The notes under the pieces are model-generated. The model was not told where the DNA came from. It did no database searches and saw only the letters and a list, made by a program, of their open reading frames with translations. Shown piece by piece: positions 57,345 to 64,000 of a DNA stretch of 64,000 bases (the first letter of the stretch is position 1; every line of letters starts with the position of its first letter). The translations under genes and the position numbers were made by a program. Source of the stretch: Marinomonas pollencensis (GTDB lineage: Bacteria; Pseudomonadota; Gammaproteobacteria; Pseudomonadales; Marinomonadaceae); contig NZ_QUNG01000014.1 in the NCBI RefSeq assembly GCF_003387375.1, positions 16,761-80,760 on the forward strand. The letters are read 5' to 3'.

Positions 57345-58562
57345 ATGGAAACCTCTTTAGCGAGAGCACATCACCAGGTGGTATTGGCTCGCCAGCCGAT
57401 TGTAAACACTCATTTAGCGCCGATGGGGTATGAATTACTCTATCGTAAAAACAGTGCTGCGCTATCGGCTGAGATCGCAGATGACGTTGCTGCAACCGCC
57501 CAAGTCGTCGCGGCCAGCTTACTGGAGCTGGGTATGTTAAATCTGGTGGGTGATAAAAAAGCCTTTATTAACTTTCCCCGCGCTTATCTACTTAGCCCAA
57601 GTGGTGTGCCGATTGATCCTGAAATGGTAGTGGTCGAAGTATTGGAGAATGCGGTGTTCGATGCCGTTTTACTTGCCGCTTTACGTCGTTGGGTTAAAGC
57701 GGGTTATTCAATAGCGTTGGATGATTTTGTTTTTGATACCAAACTTGTTCCTTTTGTGGAGCTGGCCGACTACATCAAATTAGATATTATGGCGTTGGGC
57801 AAAGATGAGTTCCATCGACAAGTAGATGCATTACGCGGTTTTGATGTGGAGATCATTGCTGAAAAAGTAGAAACGTGGGAGGAATTTCAGTTTTGTCGTT
57901 TATTGGATGTGAATTACTTTCAAGGCTATTTTTTTGAAAAGCCAGAGTTGGTTGTCAGCAAATCCTCTAAAGTGAACAGCATGACATTGTTACGCTTAAT
58001 GGCGGTAATGTTAAATACTTCAGAATTAGAAGTAGCGGAACTGGAGCGTTTAATAGGCCAAGATGCGGGGTTAGTGCATAAGTTATTACGTTTTCTAAAT
58101 TCCCCTGTGACCGGTTTAATGGCTTCTGTCGATTCTTTGCGTTTGGCGATTACATTAATTGGCATGGAGAAACTAAAGTCATTGGTCAACTTGCTATTGA
58201 TGTCAGAAATGACAGGAGATCGCCATGTATTGCTGCAAAGCATCATGCTACGAGCGAAACACGCAGAGTTAATTGCCAAGCATAGAGCCTATGGAAATGA
58301 AGATAAGTATTTTCTAGCAGGCATGTTATCGATGATTGATGTTTGTGTTGGTATGCAATTAGAGAAGGTGCTGAGTGAGTTGCCGCTTCCTAATGAATTT
58401 ATTAATGCGATTATCCATCGTTCGGGTCGTGTTGGCCAAACTTTGAATCTGATAGAAGAATATCGCAGCAATGGTATCGCAGAAGGTTCGGAGCAGGCCG
58501 AACTTTATGAAACGTATCTAGATGCAATTCAGTGGACGGACAGTTTTATTGCCAGTGTTTAA
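57345..58562 (+). CDS. EAL-HDOD signalling protein (YuxH/CdgJ type)
   Basis: A 405-residue protein. The N-terminal EAL-like domain has ARQPIVNTHLAPMGYELLYRK (ELL in place of EAL), AFINFPRAYL, VVVEVLENAVF, ALDDFVFDT, IKLDIMAL, IAEKVETWEEF and YFQGYFFEKPE. The HDOD domain follows (LLRFLNSPVTGL, ALTLIGMEKLKSLVNLLLMSEM-like LITLIGMEKL). Several EAL metal residues remain, so PDE activity cannot be excluded. Such proteins influence motility and biofilm by c-di-GMP. I start at ATG 57345 rather than further upstream, because the extra residues overlap ilvD and its promoter. It is divergent from ilvD. Confidence 0.88.
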   Translation: METSLARAHHQVVLARQPIVNTHLAPMGYELLYRKNSAALSAEIADDVAATAQVVAASLLELGMLNLVGDKKAFINFPRAYLLSPSGVPIDPEMVVVEVLENAVFDAVLLAALRRWVKAGYSIALDDFVFDTKLVPFVELADYIKLDIMALGKDEFHRQVDALRGFDVEIIAEKVETWEEFQFCRLLDVNYFQGYFFEKPELVVSKSSKVNSMTLLRLMAVMLNTSELEVAELERLIGQDAGLVHKLLRFLNSPVTGLMASVDSLRLAITLIGMEKLKSLVNLLLMSEMTGDRHVLLQSIMLRAKHAELIAKHRAYGNEDKYFLAGMLSMIDVCVGMQLEKVLSELPLPNEFINAIIHRSGRVGQTLNLIEEYRSNGIAEGSEQAELYETYLDAIQWTDSFIASV

Positions 58563-58570
58563 GTTTATTT

Positions 58571-58588
58571 TGTAGGAAAAATCTGACA
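58571..58588 (+). promoter_or_regulatory. GacA/UvrY-type upstream activating sequence
   Basis: TGTAGGAAAAATCTGACA matches the GacA box TGTAAG-N6-CTTACA at 10 of 12 positions with exact spacing. Its centre is about 170-175 nt before the apparent start of the GGA-rich RNA, which is the usual distance upstream of rsmY/rsmZ promoters in Pseudomonas. Confidence 0.65.
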
Positions 58589-58751
58589 TTTATGTAGTCC
58601 TTTTCCCTGTGTTATGTAGTAAAAAAGAAAGAATTGTGCGCTTTTAATATAAGATATTGATTTTAAAGGTTATTATTTCTGGTTCTCGTTCTTTTTTGGG
58701 TTTTTTCTTGCTTGTTATTTGCTTATTTTCTGTTACATTTACCTTATCCAA

Positions 58752-58998
58752 AGGGAATTCATGGATGAGTGGCATAGGAAGTGCACTAAGCAGGATGCTC
58801 AGTGGATAAATGGAATAGACTAGGAAAGTCTCTGCTACGGATGGGCAAAACGGATTTAATAAGGCTCAATGGACTGTGCCGGATTAACAGGGAATGGTTG
58901 ATAGCTTCTGGAAGAAGCGAGCATGGATGTTAACTCATTGGATGAGTCGCTTAACAGGATGTGAAGCGATAATGGGGCGACTTAGGTCGCCCTTTTTT
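58752..58998 (+). ncRNA. rsmZ: CsrB/RsmZ-family small RNA (CsrA/RsmA sponge)
   Basis: About 247 nt with no reading frame but 16 GGA motifs, about four times the chance number. Many sit in hairpin loops: GACT-AGGAA-AGTC, GCTTC-TGGAA-GAAGC, CTCA-TTGGA-TGAG and CGCTTAACA-GGA-TGTGAAGCG. CsrB, RsmY and RsmZ RNAs bind many CsrA/RsmA dimers through such loop GGAs and so free target mRNAs. The RNA ends in a perfect terminator (58975-58998), and a GacA-type palindrome lies upstream. It sits beside fdxA, with mutS, cinA and recA following, the same neighbourhood as rsmZ in Pseudomonas. The 5' end is estimated from the GGA-rich start (first AAGGGA at about 58751) and is uncertain by about 10 nt. Confidence 0.88.
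58975..58998 (+). terminator. Intrinsic terminator of the GGA-rich RNA
   Basis: GGGCGAC and GTCGCCC pair around TTAG, then TTTTTT. This defines the 3' end of the RNA. Confidence 0.95.
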
Positions 58999-59024
58999 GT
59001 GTCTGCTTATTTTATTTCAGGTAC

Positions 59025-59054
59025 AAAAAAGCGGCCATAAAAGCCGCTCTTTTT
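59025..59054 (-). terminator. Intrinsic terminator after fdxA
   Basis: On the minus strand AGCGGC and GCCGCT pair around a 7-nt loop and run into TTTTTTG, 22 nt after the fdxA stop. Confidence 0.85.
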
Positions 59055-59076
59055 AGTATGGTGCAAAACGCCGTGG

Positions 59077-59400
59077 TTAACGTTCTAAATATTCTAGTTT
59101 GTCTTCAACGCCGTCCCAAGTGGCCGCATCGGCCATCGCGTCTTTTTTCTCTGTGATATTTGGCCAGATCAGAGCGAGGTCTTGGTTTAGTTCCACAAAT
59201 ACTTCTTGATCTGCTGGTAATTCATCTTCTGAGAAGATTGCATTAGCAGGGCATTCAGGTTCACACAGTGCACAATCAATGCACTCATCTGGGTTGATGG
59301 CCAAGAAGTTAGGCCCTTCGTAGAAACAGTCAACAGGACAAACTTCTACACAGTCTGTGTATTTGCAGCGAATGCAGTTGTCGGTAACGATGAAAGCCAT
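59077..59400 (-). CDS. fdxA: Seven-iron ferredoxin FdxA
   Basis: A 107-residue ferredoxin of the 3Fe-4S/4Fe-4S type. Cys residues at 9, 12, 17, 21, 25, 40, 43, 46 and 50 ([30 protein letters not shown]) match Azotobacter FdI and Pseudomonas FdxA spacing. It carries low-potential electrons; its partners are unknown. In Pseudomonas it lies beside rsmZ. It is transcribed toward the RNA gene. Confidence 0.96.
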   Translation of the reverse strand: MAFIVTDNCIRCKYTDCVEVCPVDCFYEGPNFLAINPDECIDCALCEPECPANAIFSEDELPADQEVFVELNQDLALIWPNITEKKDAMADAATWDGVEDKLEYLER

Positions 59401-59524
59401 TCGACTTCTCCTTACAAGCTAGTAAATATAATTGCGTGCTATTTTAGAGGCATAGGTGCTATAGCATCAAGCGACAATCACCTATCCTCTACATTTATCT
59501 GATCTTAGCTTATTCGTATGACGC

Positions 59525-62137
59525 TTAAAATTCGGTTTTTAAGCGGTAAAGTTCATTAATCGCTTGTTGAGGCGTCATGTTATCTATATCAAGTTCACTG
59601 AGTGCGTTTTTCAGTGCATCTTGATCCGCTTGAGCAAACAGATCTGGCTGCTGTGGAGTATCGCTGCCAGCGATCTTTACTTTGGGTTCTGTCTGCACTG
59701 TTTCTGTCTCAACTTCGACTCCGGTGCTGACTTCTAGCTGTACCAGTTTTTGCTTGGCATGACTAATGACATTTCTTGGCACCCCAGCGAGTTGGGCAAC
59801 CTGTAAACCATAAGATTGGCTAGCAGGCCCGGCATGTACTTTATGCAAAAAGACAATTTCATCTTCATATTCTGTGGCGGTTAAATGTACGTTCGCCGCA
59901 TTGTCGAGTTGCTCCGCAAGGGTTGTAAGTTCAAAGTAGTGGGTAGCGAATAACACGTAACATTTAAGCTGGTTAGCAAGATAGTCGACGGCTGCCCATG
60001 CTAATGATAAACCATCAAAGGTACTGGTGCCGCGGCCAACTTCGTCCATAAGAACGAGGCTTTGTTGGCTTGCGTTATTAAGGATATTGGCTGTTTCTGT
60101 CATTTCTACCATGAAGGTAGAGCGCCCGCCAGCAAGGTCATCTGATGATCCCATACGAGTGAAAATACGGTCTACCACAGAAATAGATGCGCTTTCAGCA
60201 GGCACAAAAGCACCGGTATGAGCTAATAAAGCAATCAGTGCGATTTGTCGCATATAAGTCGATTTACCGCCCATGTTAGGGCCAGTAATCATTAGCAGTG
60301 AGCGATTCTCGTGCATGTCTAAATCGTTTGGCACAAAAGGCTCTGAAATGACGGATTCAACGACAGGGTGGCGTCCCCCTTGAATTTGAATGCCACCACG
60401 GTTATGTAGTTCTGGGCAAACTAGATTTAATGCTTCGGCACGTTCACTAAAGGTGGTTAAGACATCGAGTTGTGCTAAAGCTTGGCTGCTTGTTTGCAGC
60501 TCACTAAGTGCATTATTTAATTGATCTAGCAAGGCTTCGTAGAGTTCTTTCTCGCGTGCTAGTGCTTTAGATTTTGCGCTTAACGCTTTGTCTTCAAATG
60601 TTTTTAGCTCGGGAGTAATGAAGCGCTCAGCATTTTTAAGGGTCTGGCGACGAATGTATTCCACCGGTGCCTGATCTGAGTGCAGTCGGCTAATCTCAAT
60701 GTAGTAACCATGGACGCGATTGAACCCAACTTTTAAAGAGCTGATACCAGTACGCTCTTTTTCACTGCGTTCCATTTCGGCTAAGTAATCAGTGGCGTTG
60801 GTTGAAAGTGATAGCAATTCATCCAATTCTCGGTCATAGCCTTTGGCGAATACGCCGCCATCTCGCACTACCGAAGGCGGGTTTTCTACTAATGCCTTGT
60901 TTAAGGTGGTGGTCAATTCAGGCTGTGCAACAATACGACTATTTAGTTGTGATAGGCGTTGAGATTGTGTTGTAGCAAGCAGCTGATTGATTTCGGGAGT
61001 GGCTTCTAAAGCTTGTTTTAATCTCACTAAATCACGAGGTCGTGCGGAGCGTAGTGCTACCCGAGATAAAATGCGCTCAAGGTCACCGATCTTTTTCAGT
61101 GGGCTTTCAAGCTGCTCATATAAGCGTTGCGCTTTCATTTCTTCCACGACTTGCTGGCGGGCCTCTATTTCAGCTAGGTCGCGTATTGGGGTATGTAACC
61201 AGCGTTTTAATAGACGGCTGCCCATGGGGGTTGCACATTCATCCAATACACTAATCAGTGTGTTGCTGGAACCGCCGGCAAGGTTAATGTCGATTTCTAG
61301 GTTGCGACGAGTGGCGCCATCAATTAGGACGGAGTCATCTTTATGTTCAACCGTAATAGATTGAATGTGAGGCAGTGCCGAGCGCTGTGTGTCTTTGGCG
61401 TATTGCAGTAGCGCGCCAGCGGAGGCTACTGCAGCAGTAAGCGCTTCACAACCAAAACCAGATAAGTCTTTGGTATTAAACTGTTGGATGAGTTGGCGAT
61501 AGCTGGACTCATAATCAAAGTGCCATGGGCCAAGTTCAGACACCCCTTTTTCTAACAGGATAGTTTGACGCGCTGGGAAATCCTCAGAGATTAGGATTTC
61601 TCTTGGTGTCAAACGCTGTAGTTCGCTGCTAAGGGCATCGAAGCCATCGACTTCAAATACACAAAAGCGGCCACTGGCCATATCTAAATAAGAAAAGCCA
61701 AAAATGTCTAAACCTTTCCTGTTTTGATGGGCGATCGACAGCAGGAGATTTTCACGCTTTTCTTCTAAATAAGCCTCATCGCTAATGGTGCCTGGTGTTA
61801 CGATACGTGCGACTTGGCGCTCAACAGGACCTTTGCTTGTGGCTGGGTCGCCAACCTGTTCAACGACCACTACAGATTCGCCAAGGCGAACAAGGCGAGC
61901 AATATAGTTTTCTGCCGCATGGAAGGGAATGCCAGCCATTGGGATAGGTTGACCCCCAGAATGGCCTCGTGCTGTTAAGGTAATATCGAGCAATTGCGCT
62001 GCACGTTTTGCATCGTCATAGAAAAGTTCGTAAAAATCACCCATGCGATAAAAAAGTAATTGTTTGGGGTGCTGAGACTTTAAACTAAAGTATTGGCGCA
62101 TCATGGGCGTGTGATTGTCTGGTGACGTTTTACTCAT
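59525..62137 (-). CDS. mutS: DNA mismatch repair protein MutS
   Basis: An 870-residue MutS. The mismatch-contact Phe-x-Glu is in [11 protein letters not shown], the Walker A is [13 protein letters not shown] and the Walker [15 protein letters not shown]-terminal tetramerisation tail is present ([22 protein letters not shown]). I start at ATG 62137 (MSKTSPDN), since the frame upstream overlaps the cinA start and the promoter region. The start has a poor ribosome-binding site, so it is tentative. Confidence 0.95.
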   Translation of the reverse strand: MSKTSPDNHTPMMRQYFSLKSQHPKQLLFYRMGDFYELFYDDAKRAAQLLDITLTARGHSGGQPIPMAGIPFHAAENYIARLVRLGESVVVVEQVGDPATSKGPVERQVARIVTPGTISDEAYLEEKRENLLLSIAHQNRKGLDIFGFSYLDMASGRFCVFEVDGFDALSSELQRLTPREILISEDFPARQTILLEKGVSELGPWHFDYESSYRQLIQQFNTKDLSGFGCEALTAAVASAGALLQYAKDTQRSALPHIQSITVEHKDDSVLIDGATRRNLEIDINLAGGSSNTLISVLDECATPMGSRLLKRWLHTPIRDLAEIEARQQVVEEMKAQRLYEQLESPLKKIGDLERILSRVALRSARPRDLVRLKQALEATPEINQLLATTQSQRLSQLNSRIVAQPELTTTLNKALVENPPSVVRDGGVFAKGYDRELDELLSLSTNATDYLAEMERSEKERTGISSLKVGFNRVHGYYIEISRLHSDQAPVEYIRRQTLKNAERFITPELKTFEDKALSAKSKALAREKELYEALLDQLNNALSELQTSSQALAQLDVLTTFSERAEALNLVCPELHNRGGIQIQGGRHPVVESVISEPFVPNDLDMHENRSLLMITGPNMGGKSTYMRQIALIALLAHTGAFVPAESASISVVDRIFTRMGSSDDLAGGRSTFMVEMTETANILNNASQQSLVLMDEVGRGTSTFDGLSLAWAAVDYLANQLKCYVLFATHYFELTTLAEQLDNAANVHLTATEYEDEIVFLHKVHAGPASQSYGLQVAQLAGVPRNVISHAKQKLVQLEVSTGVEVETETVQTEPKVKIAGSDTPQQPDLFAQADQDALKNALSELDIDNMTPQQAINELYRLKTEF

Positions 62138-62216
62138 GCGGTCTGCTCGATTGTGATCCAAAAATAAGGGCGCTATTCTACGGGAAATTGAAGCAGTATT
62201 TAAGGTGTGAAATAAC

Positions 62217-62717
62217 ATGAATCAAAAGCAAGAAATGACGAATGCCGCTAGGCAGGCTGCCGATGAGTTGCAGCAAAGAGGCTGGCAGTTGGTCACGGCA
62301 GAGTCATGCACTGGTGGTTTAATCGGTGCTGTTTGTACTGAATTGTCGGGCAGCTCGGCTTGGTTCTTTGGCGGAGTGATTAGTTATGCTAATGAAGCGA
62401 AGGAAAATGCTTTGTCAGTGTCTCATGACACGCTACAAAGTGAAGGGGCGGTCTCTGCCGCCACCGTAAAGCAAATGTGTGCTGGTGCTTTGTCTCTAGG
62501 TGGAGACGTGGCGGTAGCGGTAAGTGGAGTGGCAGGACCCACCGGTGGCTCACAAGAAAAGCCAGTAGGCTGTGTTTATATTGCCTGGAAGATTGGTAAT
62601 AACGCGGCCGAAGCTGTGCGTTTTCAGTTTTCCGGTGACCGCCAGGCCATCAGAGAGGCGACGGTTATTGCCGCTTTAGAAGGGGTTGCAGAGCGGATTA
62701 AAGATGGTGAAAAATAA
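62217..62717 (+). CDS. pncC: Nicotinamide-nucleotide amidase (PncC/CinA C-terminal type)
   Basis: A 166-residue stand-alone CinA C-terminal domain: [31 protein letters not shown] and [19 protein letters not shown], with the catalytic Ser in AESCTGG. It deamidates nicotinamide mononucleotide to recycle NAD. It is divergent from mutS and 86 nt before recA; pncC-recA is a common pair. The LexA box begins 3 nt after its stop. Confidence 0.93.
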   Translation: MNQKQEMTNAARQAADELQQRGWQLVTAESCTGGLIGAVCTELSGSSAWFFGGVISYANEAKENALSVSHDTLQSEGAVSAATVKQMCAGALSLGGDVAVAVSGVAGPTGGSQEKPVGCVYIAWKIGNNAAEAVRFQFSGDRQAIREATVIAALEGVAERIKDGEK

Positions 62718-62719
62718 TA

Positions 62720-62735
62720 CTGTTTTTATATACAG
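62720..62735 (+). promoter_or_regulatory. LexA (SOS) box upstream of recA
   Basis: CTGTTTTTATATACAG is a full match to CTGT-N8-ACAG, flanked by ATA and TATT in the near-symmetric TACTG..CAGTA form. It differs by one base from the dinB box at 3791, consistent with a shared LexA regulon. Confidence 0.9.
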
Positions 62736-62803
62736 TATTTCTTGAGCTTGTAGAAAAAACACGATAAAGTTACTGCCAACGAAAACAGTCACAAGGGTTT
62801 ACT

Positions 62804-63850
62804 ATGTCATCTACCGCAGACAACAAGAAAAAAGCACTGGACGCCGCACTATCTCAAATTGAGCGTCAGTTTGGTAAAGGCGCCATCATGAAGATGGGTG
62901 AAGGTGCAAAGCTAGATATCGATACCGTATCTACCGGTTCTTTAGGTTTGGATATTGCGCTAGGTGCGGGTGGTTTACCATTCGGTCGTATTTGTGAAAT
63001 TTACGGTCCAGAATCTTCCGGTAAAACAACGCTAACATTAAGTGTTATCGCAGAAGCTCAAAAGCAAGGCAAAACATGTGCCTTTATTGATGCTGAGCAT
63101 GCTTTGGACCCAGCTTATGCTGAAAAGCTAGGTGTTAATATTGCTGAATTGTTGGTGTCTCAACCAGATACCGGTGAGCAAGCGCTAGAGATTTGTGACA
63201 TGTTGGTTCGCTCTAATAGTGTGGACGTTGTGATTGTCGATTCTGTTGCTGCCTTGGTGCCGAAATCTGAAATCGAAGGCGAGATGGGTGATTCATCCGT
63301 TGGTGTGCAGGCGCGTTTGTTATCTCAAGCGATGCGTAAACTAACAGGCTCCATTAAACACGCTAACTGCCTTGTTATCTTCATTAACCAAATTCGTATG
63401 AAAATTGGTGTTATGTTCGGCTCACCAGAAACGACTACCGGTGGTAACGCTCTGAAGTTTTACTCTTCGGTACGTTTGGATATTCGCCGTATCGGATCGG
63501 TGAAGCAGGGTGATGAAGTCATTGGTAATGAGACCCGTGTGAAAGTGGTTAAGAACAAAATAGCGCCACCATTTAAACAAGCAGAGTTCCAAATTCACTA
63601 CGGTGCTGGTATTTATCGCATGGGTGAGATTATTGATCTGGGCGTTAAACAAGGCTTTGTGGATAAAGCCGGTGCTTGGTATGCCTATGCGGGTAATAAA
63701 ATTGGCCAAGGTAAGGCTAACGCCGCTCAATTCTTGGCTGATAATCCAGAGATGGCGAAAGAAATCGAAACAAAAATCCGCGAAGATCTGTTGCCAAAGA
63801 AACCAGTAGCGGGTGAAAGCAAAGAAGTAGAAGAACCAGCAGAAGGCTAA
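62804..63850 (+). CDS. recA: Recombinase RecA
   Basis: A 348-residue RecA. The Walker A is GPESSGKTT, Walker [10 protein letters not shown], the L2-loop region [21 protein letters not shown], and the acidic C-terminal tail [12 protein letters not shown] regulates loading. It drives strand exchange and LexA autocleavage. It is controlled by the LexA box 70 nt upstream. recX, usual downstream, is not in the 150 nt that remain. Confidence 0.98.
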   Translation: MSSTADNKKKALDAALSQIERQFGKGAIMKMGEGAKLDIDTVSTGSLGLDIALGAGGLPFGRICEIYGPESSGKTTLTLSVIAEAQKQGKTCAFIDAEHALDPAYAEKLGVNIAELLVSQPDTGEQALEICDMLVRSNSVDVVIVDSVAALVPKSEIEGEMGDSSVGVQARLLSQAMRKLTGSIKHANCLVIFINQIRMKIGVMFGSPETTTGGNALKFYSSVRLDIRRIGSVKQGDEVIGNETRVKVVKNKIAPPFKQAEFQIHYGAGIYRMGEIIDLGVKQGFVDKAGAWYAYAGNKIGQGKANAAQFLADNPEMAKEIETKIREDLLPKKPVAGESKEVEEPAEG

Positions 63851-63887
63851 TTAGATAGTTAATTGGTGTTGTGATGTTTTCAAGAGA

Positions 63888-63911
63888 AGCAGGCTTAGGC
63901 CTGCTTTTTTG
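63888..63911 (+). terminator. Intrinsic terminator after recA
   Basis: AGCAGGC and GCCTGCT pair around TTAG and run into TTTTTTG, 37 nt after the recA stop. Confidence 0.93.
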
Positions 63912-64000
63912 TTTGCCCAGCGAAGCTGGCAAACCCGTCAGGTTGAAAGAAACCTGTCTTACCCCGACTGAGGGGAAGAGAATCCGAATCGCAAGGGCGT
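63911..64000 (+). other. Structured non-coding segment at the right edge, possibly group II intron-like
   Basis: Directly after the recA terminator come three consecutive hairpins. They are GTTTGC(C)CAGC/GCTGGCAAAC, CAGGTT/AACCTG and CCCC/GGGG. The window then ends in AATCCGAATCGCAAGGGCGT. The last phrase resembles a motif I recall from bacterial group II intron RNAs, but the distance from a 5' end looks too short for a complete domain I. It runs off the window, so the identity is tentative. Confidence 0.35.

Noticed and set aside
1..64000. CRISPR array, prophage, insertion sequence, tRNA or rRNA genes
   Set aside because: No regularly spaced repeats, transposase, phage structural genes, cloverleaf or rRNA segments were seen on either strand.

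Overview
This window reads as ordinary chromosome of a marine gammaproteobacterium of the Oceanospirillales type, most like Marinomonas. This rests on conserved gene order (ffh-rpsP-rimM-trmD-rplS, ygfB-pepP-ubiI, rppH-ptsP-lgt, fdxA-mutS-cinA-recA), mid-40s GC by eye, and polar-flagellum genes of the Vibrio H/T-ring type. No tRNA, rRNA, CRISPR array, prophage or complete insertion sequence was seen.

Layout. 1-3.6 kb (minus strand): a zapB-like gene, an outer-membrane protein, an unlisted 53-residue membrane peptide and a ProQ/FinO RNA chaperone cut by the left edge, preceded by flgP-flgT with a candidate sigma-54 promoter. 3.8-10.3 kb: dinB (LexA box), a GLYK-type kinase, an esterase, an IMPase, two small membrane-anchored proteins, mscS and greB. 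10.4-14.1 kb: a FecBCD-type ABC importer and a DUF72 protein. 14.2-20.7 kb: the main accessory region, with a CuyA-type L-cysteate sulfo-lyase, a divergent LysR regulator, and an operon of an HpsN/HisD-like dehydrogenase, a DegT-type aminotransferase and an Asp/Glu-type racemase. Together these could form a route from an amino-alcohol sulfonate such as cysteinolate through D- and L-cysteate to pyruvate, ammonia and sulfite. 20.7-32.8 kb: Nudix, CorC-like and CcsA-like genes, the ffh/ribosomal cluster, dsbC, hom-thrC, rsmE and a diguanylate cyclase. 32.8-45.3 kb: a sugar MFS transporter, a chemoreceptor, recJ, folD, ygfB-pepP-ubiI, an HDOD protein and rlmI. 45.4-57.2 kb: a HAD phosphatase, rppH-ptsP-lgt, thyA/folA, a Na+/H+ antiporter, a PAS protein with a degenerate GGDEF domain, rlmJ and ilvD. 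57.3-64 kb: an EAL-HDOD protein, a CsrB/RsmZ-family small RNA, fdxA, mutS, cinA, the SOS-controlled recA, and a structured non-coding segment that runs off the right edge.

The best unlisted element is the RNA at about 58752-58998. It has 16 GGA motifs in about 250 nt, several of them in hairpin loops, and ends in an intrinsic terminator. A GacA-type palindrome lies about 170 nt upstream. It sits next to fdxA-mutS-recA, where Pseudomonas keeps rsmZ. Together these point to a Gac/Rsm (Csr) regulatory RNA, in a window that also holds a diguanylate cyclase, an EAL-HDOD protein, an HDOD protein and a GGDEF-like protein.
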